A DNA stretch of 64,000 nucleotides, from contig NZ_CP095076.1 in the NCBI RefSeq assembly GCF_022921115.1, forward strand, positions 1 through 64,000. The letters run 5' to 3'. This document shows, in pieces, positions 25,644 through 34,404 of this stretch (the stretch's first letter is position 1; each line of letters opens with the position of its first letter). The notes beneath the pieces are model-generated. The model saw nothing but the letters and a program-made list of their open reading frames with translations, was not told where the DNA came from and made no database searches. A program made the translations under genes and the position numbers. Origin of the DNA: Halobacillus amylolyticus (GTDB taxonomy: Bacteria > Bacillota > Bacilli > Bacillales > Halobacillaceae).

Positions 25644-26464
25644 TTAGAATTCAATTCCTAATATGTGGTCGCTTGCTTTTTGCGCTTTCTGTGATGCACT
25701 TACGATTAAGGTTTTATCATTCTTTAATTGGCGCAACCACGATTGAATATAAGAAGCGCTGTTGTCAATAGTGGTATTTTCAATTCCAGTCACCCCACAG
25801 AGCATCGATGCGCCAAGCTCTGCAACCAGCTCCTCCTTACTGTAGGTTTGACTTCCAAAATGAATGGGCTGAGTCACGCCTTCCCTCGCTAATCGGCTTT
25901 TATGGCCGGTGCTGTGTACGATCTCATGAAATAAGGTGCTGTAATACTTGTTAATGTCTTCAAAATCTTCTTTAGGTGGTACGTTGACTCGATCTTCAAA
26001 TGGTACGTAATAGGCACCGCCACTTACAAAGCTAAACGACGGAGCGTTGAAATACTCATTTTTGACCTTTTCAGCTTTTTCAATTGGATTATGGACGTAA
26101 GTTTCTTTTTTCCGTTTTGGTTCCACTCCTTCCACCTGTGAACCAATTTCAAAGACTCGATAGTACCGCATTAAGGGAACTTTCTTTTCCTTTTCTTCCT
26201 CTTCGTCCTCCACCTCGATCATCTTCCAGAAGACCACAATGTGCGATTTCTCCCCTTCTTGATCTTCCCACCAGCTTCCTTGATCTGCTTAAAGGTCGCA
26301 TACTCACCACCGTCCAGCAGCATGGTATTAATTCCTCTATATGGTTTTTGTGTTTTCCAGTTCACCGCAACTCCATTTTTAAAAGGCTTTTTCCAAGGAA
26401 CAACTCCTTGTTCCAGCTTTTCAATAATTTGATTTGTAATCATGTCGTAGATTTTTTTGCTCAT
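25644..26464 (-). pseudogene. ardC: ArdC-like antirestriction protein, frameshifted
   Basis: Two frames make one ArdC. The first (26464 to about 26225) is the ssDNA-binding ArdC-N domain, KKIYDMITNQIIEKLEQGVV then PWKKPFKNG...YRGIN. The second (to 25644) has the zincin-type FHEIVHSTGH and the end SAQKASDHILG-type helix, here SASQKAQKASDHILG. They join at a G-run near 26228-26240 where one base seems missing (expected KKG-EKSHIVVFW). ArdC proteins protect incoming plasmid DNA from host restriction during conjugative entry. GGGAGAGGAAACC precedes ATG 26464. It is the only transfer-related gene visible; no relaxase is present in the window. Confidence 0.85.
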
Positions 26465-26576
26465 TGGTTTCCTCTCCCTTGAATGCTTATTTTGCCTTTG
26501 GAACTCCGAAACGGAGTAAGTCCCCAAAAGGGGATTATTTTTCCCTTTTGCTAGGGAGAATCTCAAAACACACATA

Positions 26577-26651
26577 AAAAACCGTCCATACATCATGGAA
26601 TACCGTAGCGAATGCGAAGGCTATGCCGTGAAAGTGTATTGACGGTTTTTT
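26577..26651. other. Long imperfect hairpin upstream of ardC
   Basis: AAAAACCGTC (26577-26586) and GACGGTTTTT (26641-26650) enclose an inner imperfect palindrome centred near GCGAATGCG. It could be a terminator or a small structured RNA. On the minus strand a frame inside reads FHGIAFAFATVFHDVW, faintly reminiscent of the holin-like toxin helix but without a start codon. Confidence 0.35.
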
Positions 26652-27230
26652 AATCTTCTTAGCTTCCAAATGGGGAAAGGCATACGGTTCCTGCCCCAGT
26701 GGAAGGTTAGAAGATTTGTGCTGTTTTACGATTCGGAGTGCAAAAGGAAAAATAACCATAATAAAAAGCAGGCTTTGCCTGCTATCGATTGATGTATTTG
26801 AGTTTGAATGTCGACTCGTTCGGTATGGCCGCAAGGCAAACAGAACAGGAACCTACGGAATGTTGGCGCCAGCCGTACAGTCCGTGGTTATCGGTCTGTT
26901 TAGTACCGAAGCGACACGTAGGGAGTGACGAAAAGCGTTTTTTGCTTTGTGATCAATCCCTAGTGCTGTCGTCCGATACCCCCTAATGAATGGGTACTAA
27001 TACATATACCAGAATGGACATTGGTGTGATGTACAACAGACTCTCGATAGAAATCCAAAAATTATCAGAGGACGGGGCTAATATCATGATTAAAAACAGG
27101 TGGTTAGAACAGCCACCTATGGCTCCTGACAGAATTGAATTAGCCCAAAAAAATAATTCATAAATGTTGTCCTCCCTGGCGTTTTGAAGGCAGCAAAAAA
27201 TTCTGTTCAATCATCGGTCCCAATTAAGGA
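26652..27230. other. Intergenic region without supported genes
   Basis: Contains moderately GC-rich sequence (26820-26960) with short dyads but no open frame with a ribosome binding site. A minus-strand frame at 26983-27210 is hydrophobic near its end but has no start signal. An origin-like or transfer-related role is possible but unsupported. Confidence 0.3.
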
Positions 27231-27238
27231 ATAAATAA

Positions 27239-27260
27239 AAGCCCCGTATTTCTGGGGCTT
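27239..27260 (-). terminator. Terminator of the DNA ligase gene
   Basis: AAGCCCC (27239-27245) pairs with GGGGCTT (27254-27260); on the minus strand TTTTAT follows. Confidence 0.8.
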
Positions 27261-27279
27261 CTTTGAAAGTGAATTTTGC

Positions 27280-28110
27280 TTAAGATATATATTCAATAAA
27301 AGATGGAATCCTGAGTAATCCCTTCTTTGTGTAATTCCTGTATTTAACTCGACACTTAATCTTTGGTTCTATAAAAATGAAATTTTCGTTTTCCTCCGTA
27401 ATTAAATCCCTATACCTACTGTATAATTGCTTCTTGGCATCTGGATTCATAAACTCCATAACCCCTACCGGCTTTATTCTGTCCCTTTCTTCAATTCCCA
27501 GTAGCAGACCAAACTCACCTTTTCTTGCGCCCATTATGACTGCATCAGTTTGTTGATAGTTGATCACTTTAATCCAATCCTGTGAGCGCTTCTTGATTTG
27601 ATATTTGGAATCAGCACGCTTATGCACGATTCCTTCTAGACCATTCTGCTTTACGATATCGAAATAAGCTTTCCCATGCCCATGCACCCATTGGACCTTT
27701 GTTATATGTTCCTCATTAACAATTAAAGATGCCAGTATTTCCTTCCTCTCTATTAAAGGAAGATGTGCCACTTTCTTTCCCTCATGATAGATGACATCAA
27801 ATACACAGAATTGAATGGAATGCTCTGATCTACTGGACATGAATCGTTCCATCATGAATTCAAAATCTGGCTTTCCCTCTGTATCGGAAACAACGATCTC
27901 TCCATCTAAGACCGTGCCGTCAGGAATATCTATACGCTGAAGTTCGGGAAACTTAGACGTCACTTCATTATTGTGCTGTGTATATAAATGTACCTTATTA
28001 TTAAACTTAGATAAAATTAATCGGATACCATCTAATTTAAGCTCCGTTATATACCCTTCATCATCGAAAGGACGATCTAACCTCTGTAATAACATTGGTG
28101 AGACAAACAC
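27280..28110 (-). CDS. ATP-dependent DNA ligase, small YoqV-like type
   Basis: A 276-residue ligase that seals nicks by an ATP-derived lysyl-AMP. The adenylation motif is ELKLDGIRL (Lys nucleophile near residue 25), then LDGEIVV (motif III region), FCVFDVIYHEG, LEGIVHKRADSKY (motif IV) and DWIKVINYQ (motif V), with a compact OB domain at the end (KIKCRVKYRNYTKKGLLRIP). The size and architecture match the SPbeta prophage YoqV protein, so a phage or plasmid origin is likely. GTG 28110 lies behind GAGGTGATTAAAG. It stands alone with its own terminator. Confidence 0.9.
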   Translation of the reverse strand: MFVSPMLLQRLDRPFDDEGYITELKLDGIRLILSKFNNKVHLYTQHNNEVTSKFPELQRIDIPDGTVLDGEIVVSDTEGKPDFEFMMERFMSSRSEHSIQFCVFDVIYHEGKKVAHLPLIERKEILASLIVNEEHITKVQWVHGHGKAYFDIVKQNGLEGIVHKRADSKYQIKKRSQDWIKVINYQQTDAVIMGARKGEFGLLLGIEERDRIKPVGVMEFMNPDAKKQLYSRYRDLITEENENFIFIEPKIKCRVKYRNYTKKGLLRIPSFIEYIS

Positions 28111-28251
28111 CTTTAATCACCTCTGCACAATAGTAGCATAAAAAGGCTGCTTTCTCCGTTTTAAAGGTGTATGTAAAATATTCCCAGGGCGCAAATTTCA
28201 ATTTCGTACGCTAAGGATTAAAAAGTAGTGGTACTTGCCCCAATCAAAAGA

Positions 28252-28365
28252 TTATGGTCCTCCTCCACTTCCTATAATGGGATGTAGCCAGTACAATACC
28301 AATCCCCAAATAATTAATACGGTTGTTGAAAATATGTATAGCCACTTCTCAGACATAAGGATCAC
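28252..28365 (-). CDS. Small membrane protein, 37 residues
   Basis: GTG 28365 has AAAAAGGAGAACA upstream; an in-frame ATG at 28356 is alternative. The product is a single helix, SEKWLYIFSTTVLIIWGLVL then YWLHPIIGSGGGP. No family recognised. It is oriented with the ligase gene but 141 bases upstream of it. Confidence 0.55.
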   Translation of the reverse strand: MILMSEKWLYIFSTTVLIIWGLVLYWLHPIIGSGGGP

Positions 28366-28449
28366 TGTTCTCCTTTTTCTTTTTTCTCCTTATTGTTGAT
28401 CAAAATGGCCATTTTAAACAAATTCCCTTGATTTTAATACAACACAACT

Positions 28450-28487
28450 CTTAACGTACGTTTAACGCGTTTTTCTGGCGGTACCCC
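28450..28487 (-). repeat. Tn4430-type 38-bp terminal repeat
   Basis: Reads CTTAACGTACGTTTAACGCG...CTGGCGGTACCCC. Its last 12 bases, read on the minus strand, are GGGGTACCGCCA, identical to the interrupted end at 17629. Together they could delimit an element of 17629-28487. Confidence 0.7.
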
Positions 28488-28524
28488 TTAACATTGTAAA
28501 TCCGTATTTTCCTGACGCTACCCC
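28487..28524 (-). repeat. Tn1546-type terminal repeat abutting the previous one
   Basis: Reads CTTAACATTGTAAATCCGTA...CCTGACGCTACCCC; 35 of 38 bases match the left end at 7175. It shares base 28487 with the Tn4430-type repeat. Confidence 0.75.
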
Positions 28525-28850
28525 AATAAAGAAGCAGTTCTTACTTTATAATTGCACACCGTTGATTTAATAAGGTGATTTACATTTGTTATTTTCTTAA
28601 CATTGTAGCAATAGCAAACCATCAAACGAATGCTACATAATAGTTGACTTTATACAATTATCATTTTAAAATTATTAAATTCTATTAGATAACTCAGTAT
28701 AGAACGATTTATATTGAATTTATAAAATAAAACAACAGGAATCAGAAACCACTGCACGTTTAGCGATGCCGATAAATGAGTATCAAATCTAGATTTGTGC
28801 TTTCAATTAAGTAAAGATTAAAATCGTTAATAAGAATTAGGAGATGATAA
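28525..28850. other. AT-rich promoter region of the GNAT gene
   Basis: No coding sequence seen. Contains AT-rich, promoter-like sequence but no clear -35/-10 pair that I would commit to. Confidence 0.4.
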
Positions 28851-29360
28851 GTGGTGATTATACGTGATGTACTAGAAAGTGAATTAGAATATATAAAAAA
28901 CTTAAGATTAGATGCATATAACGAACATGAACAAAAAGTCCCTAGGGATCATTGGAATGTTCTTAAACAACAAATCTTAACGGAGGAAGATTTACAATCA
29001 AATGTCGACCAACTCGTAGCAGAGGTCGAAGGGGAAATAGTAGGGACTGTTGTTTTATTTCCTCCAAAAACAGAATTATATACCGGGTTACTGGATGATG
29101 AGTTGGATTATCCAGAAATACGGAAGTTGGCTGTATCGTCAAAATTTCGTGGAAAAGGTGTCGCAAAAGCAATGATTTCTGAGTGTATAAGGCGGACAAA
29201 GAACAGAGGCTTTCGGTCAATTGGATTACACACTGCCGATTTTATGGAAAATGCAGTCAAATTATATGAAGGTCTCGGATTTGAACGATTGCCACAATAC
29301 GACTTCGAACCAGCAGATGATGGAATTATTGTTAAAGCTTTTAGGATTCATATTAAATAA
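28851..29360 (+). CDS. GNAT-family N-acetyltransferase
   Basis: A 169-residue acetyl-CoA-dependent transferase. The acetyl-CoA motif is EIRKLAVSSKFRGKGVAKAM with the R-x-x-G-x-G/A loop, and the late strand has NAVKLYEGLGFERLPQYDFE, typical of the fold. GTG 28851 (followed by another GTG) has AGGAGATGATAA upstream. The substrate cannot be told. It starts right after the pair of transposon ends, so it marks the resumption of backbone DNA. Confidence 0.9.
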   Translation: MVIIRDVLESELEYIKNLRLDAYNEHEQKVPRDHWNVLKQQILTEEDLQSNVDQLVAEVEGEIVGTVVLFPPKTELYTGLLDDELDYPEIRKLAVSSKFRGKGVAKAMISECIRRTKNRGFRSIGLHTADFMENAVKLYEGLGFERLPQYDFEPADDGIIVKAFRIHIK

Positions 29361-29445
29361 ATTTATAAAAAGTAAAACAAGATAGTTGTTACATTTTTTG
29401 AAACCGCCGTATTCACGGATAACTCTCTTTTTTTTGCATAAAAAA

Positions 29446-29468
29446 CAAGGGTAAAAATTTCACCCTTG
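29446..29468 (-). terminator. Terminator of the merR-thioredoxin operon
   Basis: CAAGGGT (29446-29452) pairs with ACCCTTG (29462-29468); the minus strand continues TTTTTTAT. Confidence 0.8.
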
Positions 29469-29479
29469 CCATTTGTTAT

Positions 29480-29740
29480 TTATTGCCCTAAGCCAGCAGC
29501 TTTTAACGCATCGATGTCGATGCCGTTGTTGCTGATCAACTCCCCATTGATTGCAACGGCTGGAACAGATTTAACACCATATTCTTTCGCTTTTGTTTCA
29601 CATTCAAGTGTGTCGCATTTTTTATTTAAATCATAAACCACTACTTCGCAATTATCGCAAGCTAAATCTTTTACTTGTTGTACCGCACCTTCACAAACAC
29701 TACAACCTGCCGTAAATACTTCTACTAATCGTTTAGCCAA
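29480..29740 (-). CDS. Thioredoxin-fold protein with a CxxC centre
   Basis: An 86-residue thioredoxin/glutaredoxin-like protein. The redox centre is C13-SV-C16 after strand VEVFTAG; the cis-Pro is in KSVPAVAING. Four further cysteines (C28, C31, C42, C47) are unusual for the fold and suggest metal or disulfide handling. It lies two bases after the MerR gene stop and shares its promoter and terminator, so it is probably part of a small metal or thiol stress response. An exact subfamily was not assigned. Confidence 0.85.
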   Translation of the reverse strand: MAKRLVEVFTAGCSVCEGAVQQVKDLACDNCEVVVYDLNKKCDTLECETKAKEYGVKSVPAVAINGELISNNGIDIDALKAAGLGQ

Positions 29741-29742
29741 TT

Positions 29743-30150
29743 CTAATTCACTCCTTTAAAATTTTTAATAATTGGACATTCACCTTTTGAAATCCCAGAA
29801 CCGGGACACTTTTCTACCAAGTCTTCAAGCAATGTTTTCATTTGCTGTAAATCATGAATTTTTGCTTCAATCTCTTTCATTTTACTTGTTGCAAAATCGT
29901 GCATTTCCTCTGAACGAAACTTTTCATCATTTGAGGCAGCTAAAAGGTTTTTAATTTCTCCTAGAGTAAACCCTAAATCCTTCGTTCGTTTGATGAATTT
30001 AATATCTTCCACGACTTCTTGGGGAAATTTTCTGTAACCTGATTCCGTTCGAGTAGGCTCAGAAATTAATCCACGCCTTTCATAATATCGAATGGTTTCA
30101 ATATTGACGTTTGCTTCTTTTGCTACTTGGCTTATTGTTAATCCTTCCAT
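29743..30150 (-). CDS. MerR-family transcriptional regulator
   Basis: A 135-residue MerR protein: winged helix TISQVAKEANVNIETIRYYE then RRGLI, and a coiled coil to residue 110. The metal-loop region has C115 and C125 (CPGSGISKGEC, C-X9-C). HgII-sensing MerR proteins have three cysteines, one near position 79, which is absent here (AASNDEKFRS), so mercury sensing of the classic type is unlikely. CueR-like two-cysteine sensing or thiol sensing is possible. It autoregulates with the thioredoxin-fold gene through a MerR-type long-spacer promoter. Confidence 0.88.
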   Translation of the reverse strand: MEGLTISQVAKEANVNIETIRYYERRGLISEPTRTESGYRKFPQEVVEDIKFIKRTKDLGFTLGEIKNLLAASNDEKFRSEEMHDFATSKMKEIEAKIHDLQQMKTLLEDLVEKCPGSGISKGECPIIKNFKGVN

Positions 30151-30171
30151 TTCGTCCCCTCCTCAGTTATT

Positions 30172-30203
30172 AGTATGTACTCCGTACTATGGTACAGGGT
30201 CAA
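30172..30203 (-). promoter_or_regulatory. MerR-type promoter with 20-bp spacer
   Basis: On the minus strand the -35 TTGACC (30203-30198) and -10 CATACT (30177-30172) are 20 bases apart, with the dyad-like GTACCATAGTACGGAGTAC between them. Overlong spacers are the hallmark of MerR-activated promoters, which the regulator untwists. Confidence 0.7.
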
Positions 30204-30543
30204 ATGGTAACTTTATCCCTTTTTTATCAATAAGGCTTATTCCATTAAATGGCACGTTTTAGTGAGATACCCTTTCAAACATAAAATCCATATACTTATT
30301 AATAACGTTGGTTTTTGATAACAATACCCAAAAAGCGAAAAATTTACCTTTTTTTCCAAAAAAGTAATGAACGCCCATATTGCAAGATGAAGTCACGGCC
30401 AATTTAACGTTATCAAAAAGGATCGTATAACTACTAAAGAAAAACGCCTAAAACTGCATGAAAAGCGTATATTATGGAAAAGTAAACAAGGTATGCTAAA
30501 TCTTTTTGATAATACTTAACAACACCCTAAAAGGAGGGGTTTA
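30204..30543. other. Intergenic region before gabD
   Basis: No gene seen. AT-rich with several TTTTTGATAA-like words but no clear operator; the gabD ribosome binding site AAAGGAGGGG lies at its end. Confidence 0.4.
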
Positions 30544-31983
30544 ATGGTACAACTCCACTATTTAAACTATATTAATGGTGAATGGGTTGGCGACGGTTTT
30601 AATAAGGTTAAAGTAGTCAATCCTGCAACTGGAGAATACATCGGATCGGTCCCTAATGCTGATGAAGAACATGCCAAACAAGCAATTGAAGCAGCGTCTC
30701 AAGCTCTTCCTGAATGGTCTAAGAAGTCAGCAGCTGATCGTGGTGATGTGCTTAGAAAGTATTTTGATCTCATTATGGAGCATGAGGATGAAATCGCTGA
30801 AGTTATGACGAAAGAGAATGGCAAGCCGTTAAAAGAATCTAAGGGAGAAGTACAATATGCGGCTTCATTCATAGAATGGTACGCCGAGGAAGGTAAACGC
30901 ATCTACGGACGGACGGTTCCCGGAAAAAGGGAAAACCACCGTATTAAGGTGATGAAACAACCAGTCGGCGTTGTTGCGGCAATTACACCATGGAACTTTC
31001 CAGCAGCTATGATTACAAGGAAACTTGGCCCTGCTCTATCTGCAGGTTGTACGCTTATCGTTAAACCACCTGAAGAAACACCTTTAACATGTATGAAACT
31101 AGCAAAATTAGCTGAAGAAGCAGGCATTCCGAAAGGTGTTTTCAATGTCGTGAATGGTAATCCAGAAAAATTCTCAGAAACGGTTATGTCTGATATGCGC
31201 GTTCGTAAGTTAACATTCACCGGCTCAACGCCTGTCGGTAAGTTGTTAATAAAACAGAGCGCTGAACAAGTCATGAAACTTTCCCTTGAACTTGGCGGCC
31301 ATGCACCGGTGATTGTATGTGATGATGCAGATCTTGATAAAACTATTGAAATGCTAATGGCGGCTAAGTTTAGAAATAGTGGCCAAACCTGTATCGCGGC
31401 TAACCGCGTTTATGCTCAATCAAGTATTTACGACGAACTTGTTAGACGAATGACCGCCGAAGTTGAAAAGCTTAACGTTGGTAACGGACTAGAAGATGGT
31501 ATTGATGTCGGTCCTTTAATCAATAAAGAAGGTTTTGAAAAAGCAGGACGCCATGTGGAGGATGCCCAGGAAAAAGGAGCGAGGGTGACCACTGGTGGTG
31601 AAGGCCAAGCAGATACAGATAAAGGGACTTACTTTTATAAGCCAACTATATTAGCTGATGCCAATTATGACATGGTTATTATGAATGAAGAGACTTTTGG
31701 GCCGATTCTTCCCATTGCAAAATATGACCATGATGATGAAGCAGTAAAAGCAGCCAACGATACCCCGTTTGGTCTTGCAGCTTATTTCTTTACACAAAAC
31801 GTATCAAGGGGCACCCGTATCTCAGAAGGACTTGAATACGGAATTATTGGATGGAATGATGGCATTCCATCGGCAGCCCAAGCACCATTTGGCGGTATGA
31901 AGCAAAGTGGTTTGGGTCGCGAAGGCGGACAAGAAGGCATCGAAGAATATTTAGAAGTGAAATATGTATCGCTTAGTATTTAA
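30544..31983 (+). CDS. gabD: Succinate-semialdehyde dehydrogenase-type aldehyde dehydrogenase
   Basis: A 479-residue NAD(P)+-dependent aldehyde dehydrogenase. Key elements: the Asn in ITPWNFPAAMITRK, Lys in TLIVKPPEETP, the cofactor loop FTGSTPVGK, Glu in LELGGHAP, the catalytic Cys in NSGQTCIAANRVY and the C-terminal PFGGMKQSGLGREGG. The LSAGCTLIVKP and GQTCIAANR context favours GabD, which converts succinate semialdehyde to succinate in GABA breakdown. No GABA transaminase gene is adjacent, so the in vivo substrate is inferred. AAAGGAGGGGTTTA precedes ATG. A terminator follows. Confidence 0.9.
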   Translation: MVQLHYLNYINGEWVGDGFNKVKVVNPATGEYIGSVPNADEEHAKQAIEAASQALPEWSKKSAADRGDVLRKYFDLIMEHEDEIAEVMTKENGKPLKESKGEVQYAASFIEWYAEEGKRIYGRTVPGKRENHRIKVMKQPVGVVAAITPWNFPAAMITRKLGPALSAGCTLIVKPPEETPLTCMKLAKLAEEAGIPKGVFNVVNGNPEKFSETVMSDMRVRKLTFTGSTPVGKLLIKQSAEQVMKLSLELGGHAPVIVCDDADLDKTIEMLMAAKFRNSGQTCIAANRVYAQSSIYDELVRRMTAEVEKLNVGNGLEDGIDVGPLINKEGFEKAGRHVEDAQEKGARVTTGGEGQADTDKGTYFYKPTILADANYDMVIMNEETFGPILPIAKYDHDDEAVKAANDTPFGLAAYFFTQNVSRGTRISEGLEYGIIGWNDGIPSAAQAPFGGMKQSGLGREGGQEGIEEYLEVKYVSLSI

Positions 31984-31991
31984 TGAAGAAG

Positions 31992-32025
31992 AGCATTTGT
32001 CTTTTTTAGGCAAATGCTTTTTCTA
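31992..32025 (+). terminator. Terminator of gabD
   Basis: AGCATTTG (31992-31999) pairs with CAAATGCT (32011-32018), then TTTTTC. Confidence 0.8.
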
Positions 32026-32079
32026 TTTATTACTAGAAGTCTTCTTTAATGCCCCAACCTTAAAATCTCACTCAACAGA

Positions 32080-32117
32080 GGGGTGGCGTCAGGAATGGGA
32101 ATCTGGATTAACAGAAT
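32080..32117 (+). repeat. Possible degenerate Tn1546-type end
   Basis: GGGGTGGCGTCAGGAATGGG matches the start of the 7175 repeat at 16 of its first 17 bases, then diverges, with GGATTAACA and CTTAA further on. It may be an old, decayed transposon end or chance. Confidence 0.3.
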
Positions 32118-32178
32118 CTCTTAACCTAGTATATCTTTTTCCTCCCTGGCTATGATGTTATTAAAGGGAGTGAAAAAT

Positions 32179-32910
32179 ATGATCATGAAAAAATTATATT
32201 GTCTAATGATACCCGTACTAATATTTATTTCCTTCTTTTTTATATCCAGTGAATTAACTAGTGCAGCAAAGACAATTGAAATATTGGAGATTACTGAAAA
32301 AGCTGAAGAAGCAGATATAGAAATAGCTTCGTGGTCCATGGCCATAAAGGAATCAATCGTAGCATTTGATAGTATAGAAAGTGTTCGAAATAGGGTGAAA
32401 GAAATAAAGTCCCGTGAACAAGGCTATGAATGGTCCGAGGAACAATTTAAAGGAAACCATTATAAAATGGTTGGTGTCAAAGGTAAGGGAACTAATGTAG
32501 ATCAACAAATATCGATCATCTATTACCCTATGAAAGGAAATTACAAATTAAGTGTTACTTATAATATCGATGGGGAAAAATGGGGCATTGATATTTGGGA
32601 GCAAGTCTATAATCTTTATAAATCAAAAATAGATAAACATAAGGTATTTTATACAGTAGAGGGTTATGTAGAAGGTCAAAACAACAGGATAAAAAAAGAA
32701 GCTCAAAACCTTATACGGTCTATGTCTGGAAAGGCTGTCGAAGGTATATATGAGGAGAATTTTGTTTCTATTTCCGCCTATTCCACCAAGTGGGATGTTA
32801 AAGTTCCGTTAGGAGATAAACAAGCCATGAATATGCAAGTTGCTTATCGAGACAGGGGTGCACACACAGAGGTAACAATTGGTTCCCCTATTATAATTAC
32901 AGAGTATTGA
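32179..32910 (+). CDS. YwmB-like exported protein
   Basis: A 243-residue secreted protein: signal peptide MIMKKLYCLMIPVLIFISF then FFISSELTSA. The C-terminal half (YSTKWDVKVPLGDKQAMNMQ, GAHTEVTIGSPIIITEY) resembles the YwmB family, whose fold is called TATA-box-binding-like although it is extracytoplasmic. In Bacillus ywmB lies by spoIID and murAA; here those neighbours are missing. ATG 32179 follows GGGAGTG; a start at 32152 would place a charged stretch before the signal peptide. Function in the family is unknown. Confidence 0.75.
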   Translation: MIMKKLYCLMIPVLIFISFFFISSELTSAAKTIEILEITEKAEEADIEIASWSMAIKESIVAFDSIESVRNRVKEIKSREQGYEWSEEQFKGNHYKMVGVKGKGTNVDQQISIIYYPMKGNYKLSVTYNIDGEKWGIDIWEQVYNLYKSKIDKHKVFYTVEGYVEGQNNRIKKEAQNLIRSMSGKAVEGIYEENFVSISAYSTKWDVKVPLGDKQAMNMQVAYRDRGAHTEVTIGSPIIITEY

Positions 32911-32967
32911 TCCCTAAGTATAATCAGCCAGCTTTGCTTTTCAGCACAGAAAACATTTACAACTAAA

Positions 32968-33006
32968 ACACAGGCAGTTAGCAATTATGACTGCCTGTGT
33001 TTTTTA
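32968..33006 (+). terminator. Terminator after the YwmB-like gene
   Basis: ACACAGGCAGT (32968-32978) pairs with ACTGCCTGTGT (32990-33000), then TTTTT. Confidence 0.85.
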
Positions 33007-33129
33007 TTTACCCTCTATACGACTGGATTCTCACCCTCATCGGCACATTTACGACATGCTTCAGTTCATTGTCTACAATTAATCAAACTTAGCACACTCT
33101 TCCTCATAAAATCACAGCAGAAGGATCAC

Positions 33130-34310
33130 TTACGCGTAGGAATGCAAACCAGATATGATTAAGTTTACAGCAAGTAAGTTAAACATAATGATGGCAAACC
33201 CTCCTACTGCCAGCCATGCTGATTTTGTTCCATGCCATCCTCTGGAAAGTCTAAGGTGTAGGAAAGCAGCATAGAAAAAGAAAGTAATTAAAGCCCACAC
33301 TTCTTTAGGATCCCATCCCCAGAAACGGCTCCAAGCTTCTTGGGCCCATATCATCGCAAAAATCAGCGCACCTAGTGTAAAAATAGGGAACCCAATCGCC
33401 ACTGCCCGATAAGAGATTTCATCAACAAGTTCTGGGTTCACTTTCTTCAATAGAGGCTGGATGGCTGCCCCAATGCGCTTTCTTAAGATTAAACGTACCA
33501 GCCAGTAAAGAACAAGCCCCCAAGGAAGGACCATAGGATCGTATTGAATTTAACAGCTGCATCCACACCACGCATCCACTCTGGCACATTAAAAAGTGGA
33601 GTAATATTATCAGTAAGTAACTCGCCGTCCGTTGGCCCAGCTATCGCTGGCATTTGGTAAGTAATCTCCACAGTTTGTCCTTCAACAGGAGCTTCAAATA
33701 TGGCTTCGTAATTCATCGCATTGAAGGTTGAAGAGATAATGATAAACGCTAAAGCTGCAGCTAGCATGTAAATCACGCTCTCTAACCAAAAAGTATGCTT
33801 AGATCCTTTACTTTGATCCGTTTGACGGATTAGAAAGATCAATCCTGCCACAAAACTAATCGATAAAATAGCTTCCCCAAGTGATGCCGTTGTTACATGG
33901 ATATAAAGCCAATGGGACTGCAATGAGGGAACAAGTGGGGATATTTCACTTGAAAACATACTCGCAAAAGCAATAATTAGCAGGGCTATAGGTAGTGCAA
34001 ACAGTCCTAGAATGTTGATACGGTAAATAAAATACATAACAATAAACGCCAGGACAAGCATCATACCAAAAAATGTTGTAAATTCATACAAATTACTAAC
34101 AGGAACGTGATTACTCGCAACCCACCTTGTAAAGAAGTAGCCGACTTGACTAAGGAACCCTATAATAGTCAATGCTATGCCAATGTTGCCCGCCTTCCCC
34201 GCACTCTTCCTTTTCTTATCACGAATCGTTCCTCCGAAGAAAAATGTAGCAATTAAATAAATAATAAATGCAGCATAAAGCAAGTTACTGCTTATTGTAG
34301 TCAACTCCAT
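33130..34310 (-). pseudogene. ccsB: Cytochrome c synthase subunit CcsB/ResC, frameshifted
   Basis: Two frames (34310 to about 33520, then to 33130) make one CcsB/ResC, a polytopic protein that with ResB carries heme to apocytochrome c. The heme-handling WWD-type motif is intact: [18 protein letters not shown]. The frames join at [18 protein letters not shown], at a GGGGGC run near 33520, where a base appears to be lost. About eight hydrophobic helices are seen in total. No resB is adjacent, so the copy is isolated. AGGAGGATATACA precedes ATG 34310. A homopolymer sequencing error is a serious alternative. Confidence 0.85.
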
Positions 34311-34356
34311 TGTATATCCTCCTTACCTGTAGCAAATTCAGACTTGTTATAGAAAG

Positions 34357-34383
34357 GCCGGTCATTTCAGCAAAATGACCGGC
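34357..34383 (-). terminator. Terminator of the cadCA operon
   Basis: GCCGGTCATTT (34357-34367) pairs with AAATGACCGGC (34373-34383); the minus strand continues CTTTCT. Confidence 0.8.
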
Positions 34384-34404
34384 TTTCAGATATTTTGTTC
34401 TGCA

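Noticed and set aside
26983..27210. A 75-codon minus-strand hydrophobic frame
   Set aside because: The nearest GGGAGGACAAC site serves an out-of-frame ATG, and the frame itself has no start signal.
29743..30150. Mercury resistance regulator
   Set aside because: Only two of the three HgII-binding cysteines are present and no merA, merP or merT gene follows.
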